From an uncultured Parabacteroides sp. (GTDB lineage: Bacteria; Bacteroidota; Bacteroidia; Bacteroidales; Tannerellaceae): a stretch of 6,344 nt of DNA. Position numbers and translations under genes: made by a program. The notes under the pieces were generated by a model. It saw nothing but the letters and a program-made list of their open reading frames with translations. It had not been told where the DNA came from and searched no databases. Positions 1 to 5,873 of this stretch are shown here, piece by piece. The DNA is taken from the NCBI GenBank assembly GCA_900552415.1, contig USAD01000169.1:1-6344 (forward strand). The letters are read 5' to 3'. The stretch's first letter is position 1, and the number at the start of each line of letters is the position of its first letter.

Positions 1-390
1 TATACGGTGAGCTTTGAAAACTATACGGGTGGCGCTCATGGCGCGCACGCGTACAATAATCATGTTATTGATTTAGCGACTGGAAAGCCTTTGACGGAAG
101 AGGATATTTTCAACGAGGGATATCAGGAAGAGCTGGCAAAGTTGTTGGTCGACCAAATCGCGAAAGATAACAACTTGACAGACGCTAAGGAGTTGGAAAA
201 TATCGGTTTCTTCAGTGTGGAGGAGATTTTCCCTAATGGTAATTTCCTGGTTGATGAGACGGGCATCACCTACTCTTTCAATGAATACGAGATCGCGGCT
301 TATGTAGTCGGAGTGATCAACGTACATCTGCCATTCGAGGCGATTCAACATTTAATGCGTGAAGACAGCCCGATTTTCAAACTTATTTAG
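1..390 (+). CDS. DUF3298/RsiV-like domain protein, 3' part (5' end outside window)
   Basis: The reading frame is open from the first base (Tyr-Thr, then a GTG at 7), so this is the C-terminal 129 residues of a longer protein; the GTG is not a credible start. The visible part matches the DUF3298 domain found at the C-terminus of RsiV/PdaC-like proteins: a YTGGAHG motif at the N-terminal edge, a following 'D.ATGKPLTEEDIF' segment, and near the end a YEIAAYVVGVINVHLP strand-rich motif (the family usually has YEIAPYxxG, so the Pro is replaced by Ala). In Bacteroidetes such proteins are usually exported lipoproteins or periplasmic proteins with an N-terminal DUF4163 domain; that part is not visible here. 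Function is unknown. RsiV in Firmicutes is a lysozyme-binding anti-sigma factor, but nothing here shows that role. It ends with tandem TAG TAG stops and is followed 14 bp later by rsmG, so co-transcription is likely. Confidence 0.8.
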   Translation, partial: YTVSFENYTGGAHGAHAYNNHVIDLATGKPLTEEDIFNEGYQEELAKLLVDQIAKDNNLTDAKELENIGFFSVEEIFPNGNFLVDETGITYSFNEYEIAAYVVGVINVHLPFEAIQHLMREDSPIFKLI

Positions 391-404
391 TAGAATCTCA
401 AAGT

Positions 405-1034
405 ATGGAACATAACAATAACATAAAACTATATTTCCCGGAGATCACGCCTTTGCAGGAGGAACAATTCGCGGCGCTTTATGATCTTTATTATGACTGG
501 AACGCGAAGATTAACGTCATCTCCCGCAAGGATATCGAGAATCTTTACCCGCATCATGTGCTTCACTCTCTGGGCATCGCTAAGTTAACCAAGTTCAGGC
601 CCGGATCACAAATCATGGATTTGGGCACGGGAGGCGGTTTCCCGGGTATTCCTTTGGCGATTCTTTTTCCGGAATGCCAATTCTTGTTAGTCGACAGCAT
701 AGGCAAGAAGATCAAGGTGGCGCAAGCGGTTGCCGAGGCAATCGGCTTGAAAAATGTCGCATTCAGGCATTGCCGTGGGGAAGAGGTGAAGGAGACCTTC
801 GATTTCGTGGTTAGCCGGGCGGTCATGCCTTTAGGCGACCTGGTTAAGATCATCCGTAAGAATATCAAGCGGGAACAGCAGAACGCTTTGCCCAACGGGT
901 TGATCTGCCTGAAAGGTGGTGAATTGGAGCATGAGATCCTGCCCTTCAAGAAGAGTGCCCTGTGTGAACCGTTGAAGGGTTATTTTAATGATGAATATTT
1001 CGATACCAAAAAAATTGTTTACGTAACGTTATGA
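405..1034 (+). CDS. rsmG: 16S rRNA (guanine-N7) methyltransferase RsmG (GidB)
   Basis: Cytoplasmic SAM-dependent methyltransferase that makes m7G at position 527 (E. coli numbering) in the 530 loop of 16S rRNA; loss is known in other bacteria to give low-level streptomycin resistance. The 209-residue length is normal for the family. Visible motifs are the substrate-side NVISRKD (residues 37-43), the SAM-binding glycine-rich motif I DLGTGGGFPGIPLAI (72-86), LLVDS with the acidic residue that normally contacts the SAM ribose (about 94-98), VVSRAV (135-140), and a CLKGG strand/turn (168-172). The start at 405 fits the family N-terminus and is preceded by A/T-rich sequence without a Shine-Dalgarno, as usual in Bacteroidetes. 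Its stop overlaps the start of the next gene (ATGA, 1031-1034), suggesting translational coupling. No key motif is missing. Confidence 0.96.
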   Translation: MEHNNNIKLYFPEITPLQEEQFAALYDLYYDWNAKINVISRKDIENLYPHHVLHSLGIAKLTKFRPGSQIMDLGTGGGFPGIPLAILFPECQFLLVDSIGKKIKVAQAVAEAIGLKNVAFRHCRGEEVKETFDFVVSRAVMPLGDLVKIIRKNIKREQQNALPNGLICLKGGELEHEILPFKKSALCEPLKGYFNDEYFDTKKIVYVTL

Positions 1035-1669
1035 TTTCTATCAAGTCTTTTGAGGTAAACTATTTTTCGGAAAATACCTATCTCTTATATGATGAGACCA
1101 AAGAGGCTGTCATCATTGATTGTGGTTGTGTACGTCCGGACGAGCAGAATGAGATCCGTGATTTTATAACGGCCAACGGGTTGACATTAAAACACAACTT
1201 ATGTACGCACCTGCACCTGGATCATATTTTCGGAAATGATTTCATCTTTCGTGAATATGGTTTAAAGCCAGAGGCGCATAAGGCGGATGTGGAGATGCTC
1301 CCTCCCGCTTCGCAACAGGCGAAAATGTTCGGTTTGCACGATCGTGTTGTAGATACCGAAATCGGCCATTTCTTGGCGAATGGCGAGATTATCACTTTCG
1401 GCAAGTCTGAACTGCTTGTGATCTCCGTGCCTGGACACTCTCCCGGAGGCTTGGCTTTCTATAGCAAGAAAAACGGTTTCGTCGTTTGTGGTGATTCCCT
1501 TTTCGCTGGCAGCATTGGCCGGACGGACCTTTGGGGTGGTAATCAGGAGATCCTGATTGCCGCTATTCATGACAAGCTATTGGCTTTGCCGGATGAGACG
1601 GTTGTCTATCCCGGTCATGGCCCAGAGACACGTATTATAGATGAACAATTGGAAAATCCTTATTTATAA
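1031..1669 (+). CDS. Metallo-beta-lactamase-fold hydrolase, glyoxalase II-like (YcbL type)
   Basis: Binuclear-metal hydrolase of 212 residues. The metal ligands are all present: H60-x-H62-x-D64-H65 in THLHLDHIFGND, H136 in GHSPGG, D155 in CGDSLFAGSIGRTDL and H196 in YPGHGPET. The D64, D155 and GRTDL features place it with the glyoxalase II/persulfide-dioxygenase/YcbL group. It lacks the extra C-terminal substrate-binding domain of classical glyoxalase II (GloB, about 250 residues), so it is closer to the short YcbL-type enzymes. Likely activity is hydrolysis of a thioester or related small metabolite; glutathione is generally absent from anaerobic Bacteroidales, so the true thiol substrate is unclear. 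No signal peptide is visible; expected in the cytoplasm. The start codon lies inside the rsmG stop, and gcvP starts 14 bp after its TAA. Confidence 0.9.
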   Translation: MISIKSFEVNYFSENTYLLYDETKEAVIIDCGCVRPDEQNEIRDFITANGLTLKHNLCTHLHLDHIFGNDFIFREYGLKPEAHKADVEMLPPASQQAKMFGLHDRVVDTEIGHFLANGEIITFGKSELLVISVPGHSPGGLAFYSKKNGFVVCGDSLFAGSIGRTDLWGGNQEILIAAIHDKLLALPDETVVYPGHGPETRIIDEQLENPYL

Positions 1670-1683
1670 AATACTAATATCAT

Positions 1684-4530
1684 ATGAATACAAATAAATT
1701 TGTCAACCGGCATATCGGTATTTCAGAAAGCGACGTGCCCGCGATGCTTGAGGCTATCGGCGTTAAGTCTATTGATGAGTTGATCGACCAGACCATCCCG
1801 GCCAATATTCGCTTGAAATCCCGGCTGAATCTGCCGGAGGCCATGACCGAGCGCGAGTTTGCCGAGCACATCTCAGAGCTGGCCTCTAAAAACGAGGTTT
1901 TCACCTCTTATATCGGAATGGGATGGTACGACACCGTCTGCCCCGCTCCTATTCAGCGTAACGTGTTCGAGAACCCGGTTTGGTACACCTCTTATACGCC
2001 CTATCAGGCAGAGGTATCGCAGGGCCGTTTGGAGGCTTTGTTGAATTTCCAGACCATGATCTGCGAATTGACCGGTCTGCCTTTGTCGAACTGCTCATTG
2101 CTGGACGAGGCGACAGCGGCAGCCGAGGTGGTTACCATGTTCCATGGCGCACGCAGCCGTGCACAAGTCAAGGCTAACGCCAACACGGTTTTTGTTGACG
2201 AGAATGTCTTCGCGTCTACACAAGCGGTTATCCATACCCGGATGATCCCGCAAGGCATCCAGATCGTGACTGGCGATTATAAGGAATTTGAGTTCACGCC
2301 TGAGGTATTCGCCGCGATTGTCCAGTTCCCGAACGCTGATGGACAGATCGAGGACTATAAGGCTTTCATCACCAAGGCAAACGAGGCTGGCGCGAAAGTG
2401 GGTGTCGCTGCCGACTTGATGAGTCTCGTTTTGTTGACACCTCCGGGCGAATGGGGCGCTGATGCCGTATTCGGATCAAGCCAGCGTTTTGGTATCCCTA
2501 TGTTCTATGGTGGACCTTCCGCCGCGTATCTCGCTACGAAAGAGGAATATAAACGAACTATTCCGGGCCGTATCATTGGTATCTCGAAAGACGCTTATGG
2601 ACACACGGCTTATCGTCTGGCTTTACAGACTCGTGAGCAGCACATCAAGCGTGAGAAGGCGACTTCCAACATCTGTACGGCGCAAGCGTTGCTTGCCTCG
2701 ATGGCCGGTTTCTACGCCGTTTATCATGGTGCGGAAGGATTGCGTGATATCGCCGGACGTATCCACGCCTATGCGGGCTTCCTGGCTGAAGAGTTGAAGG
2801 GTTTGGGTTATGAGCAATTGAACGCGGACTATTTTGATACGCTGAAGATCCAGTTGCCAGAACAGGTTTCGGTCGACGCCTTGCGGGAGATCGCTCTCGA
2901 GTGTCGTGTAAACCTCCGTTACTATGAGGATGGCAAGGTCGGCATCAGTATCGATGAGACAACCCAACCGACAGACTTGGGCGTTCTGCTCTACATCTTC
3001 TCAGGCGCTGCTGGAAAAGATTATACATTAAATAAAGAGGTACCGCTTAAGAGCTACTTCAACCCTGCTTTTGCCCGTCAGTCTGATTTCTTGACACAGG
3101 AAGTGTTCAAGAAATATCATACTGAAACGGAGTTGATGCGTTACATCACTCGCCTGGGCCGGAAAGACATCTCGTTGGCGCACTCCATGATCTCACTGGG
3201 ATCATGTACGATGAAGCTGAACCCAGCCTCCTCGATGCTGCCTTTGAGCCGTCCGGAATTCATGAATATCCATCCTTACGCTCCCGCTGAGCAGGTGGAA
3301 GGTTATACGGAATTGATCGAGAACCTTTCTTCCTACCTCTGTGAGATCACCGGATTCAAGGGCTGCACCTTGCAACCGAACTCGGGAGCGGCTGGCGAAT
3401 ATACCGGCTTGCGCGTGATCCGTGCTTATTTGGAGAGCATCGGCCAGGGCCATCGTGATATCGTCTTATTGCCGGCTTCCGCTCATGGTACGAACCCGGC
3501 TTCTGCTGTTCAGTGTGGCTACAAGACCGTGACGGTAAAATGCGACGAGAACGGAAACATCGACCTGCAAGACTTCCGTGAGAAGGCAGAGGCCAACAAA
3601 GAGCATTTGGCGGCAAGTATGATCACCTATCCGTCGACACACGGTATCTTCGAGCCGGATATCAAGGAGATGTGCGAGATCGTTCACGCTTGCGGTGGAC
3701 AGCTTTATATGGATGGCGCCAACATGAACGCGCAGGTTGGCTTGACCAATCCGGGTACGATCGGCGCGGATGTTTGCCACTTGAACCTCCATAAGACCTT
3801 CGCGTCGCCTCACGGTGGTGGCGGTCCTGGTGTTGGCCCGATCTGCGTGGCCGAGCATCTTGTTCCTTTCTTGCCGCAACATCCGGTTCTGTGGGGTAGC
3901 GACCAGAATACCGTTTCTGCCGCTCCATTCGGCAGCGCCGGAATCTTGCCGATCACCTATGCCTATATCCGTATGTTAGGCGCTGAGGGACTTGAGACGG
4001 TTACGAAAACGGCGATCCTGAACGCGAACTATCTGGCGGCTAAATTTAAGGATACATACGGTATTGTCTATACCGGAGCGACAGGCCGTGTAGGACACGA
4101 GTTGATCCTCGAATGCCGTAAGATCAAGGAGATCTCAGGTGTTGACGAGAGTGATGTCGCTAAACGTTTGATGGACTTCGGTTATCATGCGCCGACGTTA
4201 TCATTCCCTGTTCATGGTACCTTGATGATCGAGCCGACCGAGAGCGAGAGCAAGGCTGAGCTGGATCGTTTCGTGGAGGTCATGGAATGTATCTGGAAAG
4301 AGATCAAGGAGATAGAGAATGGCGAGGCTTCCAAAGAGGACAACGTGCTGAAAAACGCGCCACATCCGGAATACGAGGTCGCTGGAAACGAATGGGATCA
4401 TGCCTATACCCGCGAGAAGGCTGCCTTCCCGCTTCCTTGGTTGCATGATTGCAAGTTCTGGATTAATGTCGCACGTGTAGATAACGCTTATGGCGATCGC
4501 AACCTGGTAGCGACTTTACCGAAGGAATAA
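1684..4530 (+). CDS. gcvP: Glycine dehydrogenase (aminomethyl-transferring), glycine cleavage system P protein
   Basis: PLP-dependent glycine decarboxylase that releases CO2 from glycine and passes the aminomethyl group to the lipoyl arm of GcvH; with GcvT and lipoamide dehydrogenase it feeds 5,10-methylene-tetrahydrofolate. It is a complete 948-residue fused chain (both the PA-like and PB-like halves), close to the E. coli length. N-terminal half: RHIG at 9-12, IGMGWYDTVCPAPIQRN (77-93), SLLDEATAAAE (138-148) and KATSNICTAQALLA from K325. C-terminal half: GSCTMKLNP (506-514), QPNSGAAGEY (564-573), SAHGTNPASA (599-608), D677 in YMDGANMNAQVG, and the PLP lysine K704 in NLHKTFASPHGGGGPG. All catalytic motifs are intact. 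The start fits the family N-terminus and has an A/T-rich upstream region. No gcvT, gcvH or lpd is visible, so the partners must lie elsewhere. No glycine riboswitch fits in the 14-bp gap; regulation would come from the upstream operon promoter. Confidence 0.98.
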   Translation: MNTNKFVNRHIGISESDVPAMLEAIGVKSIDELIDQTIPANIRLKSRLNLPEAMTEREFAEHISELASKNEVFTSYIGMGWYDTVCPAPIQRNVFENPVWYTSYTPYQAEVSQGRLEALLNFQTMICELTGLPLSNCSLLDEATAAAEVVTMFHGARSRAQVKANANTVFVDENVFASTQAVIHTRMIPQGIQIVTGDYKEFEFTPEVFAAIVQFPNADGQIEDYKAFITKANEAGAKVGVAADLMSLVLLTPPGEWGADAVFGSSQRFGIPMFYGGPSAAYLATKEEYKRTIPGRIIGISKDAYGHTAYRLALQTREQHIKREKATSNICTAQALLASMAGFYAVYHGAEGLRDIAGRIHAYAGFLAEELKGLGYEQLNADYFDTLKIQLPEQVSVDALREIALECRVNLRYYEDGKVGISIDETTQPTDLGVLLYIFSGAAGKDYTLNKEVPLKSYFNPAFARQSDFLTQEVFKKYHTETELMRYITRLGRKDISLAHSMISLGSCTMKLNPASSMLPLSRPEFMNIHPYAPAEQVEGYTELIENLSSYLCEITGFKGCTLQPNSGAAGEYTGLRVIRAYLESIGQGHRDIVLLPASAHGTNPASAVQCGYKTVTVKCDENGNIDLQDFREKAEANKEHLAASMITYPSTHGIFEPDIKEMCEIVHACGGQLYMDGANMNAQVGLTNPGTIGADVCHLNLHKTFASPHGGGGPGVGPICVAEHLVPFLPQHPVLWGSDQNTVSAAPFGSAGILPITYAYIRMLGAEGLETVTKTAILNANYLAAKFKDTYGIVYTGATGRVGHELILECRKIKEISGVDESDVAKRLMDFGYHAPTLSFPVHGTLMIEPTESESKAELDRFVEVMECIWKEIKEIENGEASKEDNVLKNAPHPEYEVAGNEWDHAYTREKAAFPLPWLHDCKFWINVARVDNAYGDRNLVATLPKE

Positions 4531-4568
4531 GTTTTTCTCCAGATAAACGGTCTGTGAATGACCTTGAC

Positions 4569-4723
4569 AATTAAAAATCCCTTCCGGACAGATTGGAATC
4601 CTGTTCCGGAAGGGATTTCTTTTTTTCCTCGAAATGAAATCCAATCCTCTTCGAAGGGAACTCGAGTCCTTCTCGAACAAAACTCCAGTCCGTTCCGAGG
4701 AAAACTGATTTTTCTTTCGAAAA
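4569..4723. repeat. Degenerate 22-bp tandem array with phased palindromes (7 units)
   Basis: Seven contiguous units of 22 bp (one of 23) start at 4569, 4591, 4614, 4636, 4658, 4680 and 4702. Each carries a central CG step inside a full or partial palindrome: TCCGGA, TTCCGGAA, CTCGAA, CTTCGAAG, CTCGAA, TTCCGAGG, TTTCGAAA. These CG steps fall at 4585, 4607, 4630, 4652, 4674, 4696 and 4718, so spacing is 22 throughout except one 23. In units 5 and 6 a second palindrome-like motif (ACTCGAGT, ACTCCAGT) lies exactly midway, giving an 11-bp sub-period. The clearest units read roughly GAACTCGAGTCCTTCTCGAA. Because 22 is not a multiple of three, the minus-strand open frames crossing it look like chance products. 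Function is unknown; old, diverged tandem duplication or a repeated protein- or RNA-binding element are both possible. Confidence 0.75.
4575..4626 (+). terminator. Intrinsic terminator of the rsmG-gcvP operon
   Basis: Perfect 14-bp arms AAATCCCTTCCGGA (4575-4588) and TCCGGAAGGGATTT (4605-4618). They are extended inward by CAG/CTG (4589-4591 with 4601-4603) past a bulged T at 4604, leaving a 9-nt loop. After one C comes a run of seven T (4620-4626). It sits 44 bp after the gcvP stop. The hairpin coincides with units 1 and 2 of the 22-bp palindrome array listed separately. Confidence 0.93.
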
Positions 4724-4738
4724 AAAATTTGAGACGCA

Positions 4739-4815
4739 CTTAAGTCCATTTTTAGTTTCACTGCAGTGAAAATCCAAATACACTGCAGTGGAACTAAAAT
4801 TCCACTGTTATGTGG
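4739..4815. repeat. Continuation of phased palindromes, with a 19-bp CTGCAG-type inverted repeat
   Basis: Palindromes continue with the same spacing: CTTAAG centred at 4741.5, TTTCACTGCAGTGAAA at 4763.5, CACTGCAGTG at 4785.5 and CCAC-N6-GTGG at about 4808.5 (steps 23, 22, 22, 23). Two of these units also pair with each other: TTTTAGTTTCACTGCAGTG (4750-4768) and CACTGCAGTGGAACTAAAA (4781-4799) are complementary at 18 of 19 positions, the exception being a G that can wobble-pair in RNA, around a 12-nt loop. No T run follows on either strand, so it is not a typical terminator. Each arm is itself palindromic and could also fold alone. Function unknown. Confidence 0.8.
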
Positions 4816-4833
4816 CTATTTGGGGTATGTAGC

Positions 4834-4884
4834 TTTATAAAAAAGGTTGACTACTTTTTGTCTTATCTATAAAGTTGGTTGACT
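4834..4884 (+). repeat. 19-bp imperfect direct repeat ending in GGTTGACT
   Basis: TTTATAAAAAAGGTTGACT (4834-4852) and TCTATAAAGTTGGTTGACT (4866-4884) match at 15 of 19 positions, with start points 32 bp apart. They fill the stretch between the two palindrome arrays, where the 22-23 bp phasing is poor. They could be paired binding sites or leftovers of duplication; no promoter signature is recognised here. Confidence 0.5.
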
Positions 4885-5024
4885 CGGTTCAATTTATGGG
4901 ATGAACCGGAAAATACTTAATAAGTAGAGCAAACTTCGCTTACTAAGTTATCCCTTACTCTACTTACCCAATAGAGGATACTCAACTTACTAAGTGGAGA
5001 TTTCCCAACTTTATAAGCAGTTGC
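4885..5024. repeat. Second phased palindrome array, ~23-bp units, ACTTAnTAAGT type
   Basis: Six palindromic elements follow with centres 23-24 bp apart. They are CGGTTCA...TGAACCG (arms 4885-4891 and 4902-4908, centre 4896.5), TACTTAaTAAGTA (centre 4920), CTTAcTAAG (4943), CTCTA...TAGAG enclosing one ACTTA half (4967), CTCaACTTAcTAAGTgGAG (4990) and ACTTtaTAAGC inside CAACT...AGTTG (about 5013-5014). Four units share the ACTTA-n-TAAGT core, complete or as a half site. A wider inverted repeat TAAGTAGAG (4921-4929) with CTCTACTTA (4958-4966) spans neighbouring units. No gene is seen here. Repeated operators, RNA hairpins or diverged tandem duplication would all fit. Confidence 0.65.
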
Positions 5025-5031
5025 TAGTTTG

Positions 5032-5046
5032 TTCACTAAAAGTGAA
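5032..5046. repeat. Small palindrome TTCACT-AAA-AGTGAA
   Basis: Perfect 6-bp arms (5032-5037 and 5041-5046) around AAA. It lies 25-26 bp after the last ~23-bp unit, so it may be the array's final member, slightly out of phase. The 47 bp between it and the promoter region show nothing recognisable. Confidence 0.5.
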
Positions 5047-5093
5047 GATATGCAATTAAAACGCACGATTTATCCAAAAATAATAGTGGCGCA

Positions 5094-5125
5094 GATTTGT
5101 TTTCCGCAAATCCTTTATATCTTTG
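5094..5125 (+). promoter_or_regulatory. Bacteroidetes-type promoter with an inverted repeat over the -33 box
   Basis: TATCTTTG (5118-5125) is an exact match to the Bacteroidetes -7 box TAnnTTTG, and TTTG (5096-5099) lies 18 bp upstream as the -33 box; 18 is slightly short of the usual spacing. Transcription would start at about 5130-5134 and read toward the HU-like gene, leaving a leader of about 250 nt. The inverted repeat GATTTG-N7-CAAATC (5094-5112) covers the -33 box and part of the spacer, which is where a repressor could act. The promoter is predicted from motifs only. Confidence 0.6.
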
Positions 5126-5146
5126 TGATGATTACGAAGGTAGTTA

Positions 5147-5269
5147 GTTAAAGACTTTACGAACCAAAAAATCAAAACTGAAAGAGCCGCGGACTCGTTT
5201 ATAAACTAAAAACGTCTTAACAGTTTCCTCCTCTGTAATCAATTTATTGATTACTACCGCAGTAGTAAT
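5147..5269 (+). other. Structured 5' leader of the HU-like gene, upstream part
   Basis: No gene is visible between the promoter and 5306, but complementary segments are frequent. GTTAAAGAC (5147-5155) can pair with GTCTTAAC (5214-5221) with one bulged A. GTTTATAAAC (5197-5206) is a perfect palindrome. TAATCAAT-TT-ATTGATTA (5236-5253) overlaps the hairpin ATTACTAC-CGCA-GTAGTAAT (5250-5269), so these last two compete for four bases. No known riboswitch family is recognised. A short minus-strand frame of 75 codons crosses this region (5144-5371), but its composition gives no reason to believe it. Confidence 0.4.
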
Positions 5270-5306
5270 TAGATGGTTATGTTTTTCTTTTATACGATGC
5301 GGTAGG

Positions 5307-5358
5307 CATTCCTTATAAGAGGTAAAGGAATGGCAGTAGGAGACCCTCTTATTTTTTT
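5307..5358 (+). promoter_or_regulatory. Candidate attenuator or pseudoknot before the HU-like gene
   Basis: Two perfect 8-bp stems interlock. Stem A pairs CATTCCTT (5307-5314) with AAGGAATG (5325-5332). Stem B pairs ATAAGAGG (5315-5322) with CCTCTTAT (5345-5352) and runs straight into six T (5353-5358), the layout of an intrinsic terminator. The 5' arm of B lies in the loop of A, and the 3' arm of A lies in the loop of B. They could therefore be alternative structures, or form together as an H-type pseudoknot if a pair opens, since nothing separates the two 5' arms. It ends 25 bp before the preferred start of the HU-like gene. Stem B has only three G-C pairs and a 22-nt loop, so termination would be weak unless something stabilises it. 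Confidence 0.45.
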
Positions 5359-5383
5359 GTTTAATCCTCAAAATATTGTAATT

Positions 5384-5851
5384 ATGGGGTTAAGAGTAAG
5401 ACGTGTTAAGCGTGCGTTCGGTTTTGATAAGACACAAACCGAAAAATACGTAATCGTTCCGGACAGGGCAACGATCGTATCATTTGGAGACCTTTGCGAG
5501 CAGGTCGCATTGATCTCGGGTATTAATTTAGGTATGGTTCAGGCCACCGTATTCAGCTTGGTTCGCTCGATGCGAACTTTTATCCAACAAGGTCATGCCG
5601 TACAAGTGGAAGGTTTCGGCACCTTCATACCCTCTTTTAACGCAAAGAGCAGCTTATTGGAGAAAGAAGCGAATGTAAATTCTATCTATCATGTAAAACT
5701 TCGTTTTCTTCCCAGCGCAGAGTTGAAGACTGCGATAAACTCAATGGAATTTGTGTTCGATGCGACGGATAGCACAAACGATACCAAGGCCGCGTCCGGT
5801 GAAGACAGCTCGGAATCCGATGATGGCTCCGAGACTCCAGATGAGATCTAA
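5384..5851 (+). CDS. HU-like DNA-binding protein (Bacteroidetes HU-HIG type) with acidic tail
   Basis: A 155-residue protein of the HU/IHF fold superfamily as found in Bacteroidetes. After a basic N-terminus (RVRRVKR, residues 4-10), the segment from about residue 29 (ATIVSFGDLCEQVALISGI) matches the first HU helices. QATVFSLVRSMRTFIQQG (53-70) is the second helix, and HAVQVEGFGTFIPSF (71-85) is the typical strand leading to the DNA-binding arm. The arm region ends near residue 110 (YHVKLRFLP) and a last helix follows. Residues 127-155 are a low-complexity Ser/Asp/Glu tail that is probably disordered. Likely role: nucleoid-associated or DNA-bending protein; target unknown. The start at 5384 gives the family-like MGLRVRRVKRAFGF; an in-frame ATG at 5330 would add 18 residues unlike the family, and that ATG sits within the leader hairpins. 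The gene stands alone, with its own promoter candidate and terminator. Confidence 0.85.
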   Translation: MGLRVRRVKRAFGFDKTQTEKYVIVPDRATIVSFGDLCEQVALISGINLGMVQATVFSLVRSMRTFIQQGHAVQVEGFGTFIPSFNAKSSLLEKEANVNSIYHVKLRFLPSAELKTAINSMEFVFDATDSTNDTKAASGEDSSESDDGSETPDEI

Positions 5852-5873
5852 CTTTTTCGTAGGATGACAAGTG

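Noticed and set aside
1670..1683. Glycine riboswitch in front of gcvP
   Set aside because: The gap is 14 bp of A/T-rich sequence; no aptamer can fit.
4569..4723. CRISPR array
   Set aside because: Units are contiguous and degenerate with no unique spacers of constant length, the period is only 22 bp, and no cas gene is present.
4488..4783. Overlapping open frames of 60-83 codons on both strands across the 22-bp array
   Set aside because: Their Arg/Phe/Ser-rich sequences follow from the repeat and terminator DNA, the period is not a multiple of three, and several cross the gcvP terminator or the gcvP end.
4750..4799. Invertible promoter element flanked by inverted repeats
   Set aside because: The enclosed segment is only 12 bp, too short to hold a promoter, and no invertase gene is nearby.
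4885..4908. tRNA T-arm, from the GGTTCAA sequence
   Set aside because: It is part of a simple 7-bp inverted repeat; no acceptor stem, anticodon arm or D arm can be built around it.
5330..5383. Upstream in-frame ATG as the start of the HU-like protein
   Set aside because: The added 18 residues do not resemble the family N-terminus, and the ATG lies inside the overlapping leader hairpins. The ATG at 5384 gives a better start; the upstream one cannot be fully excluded.
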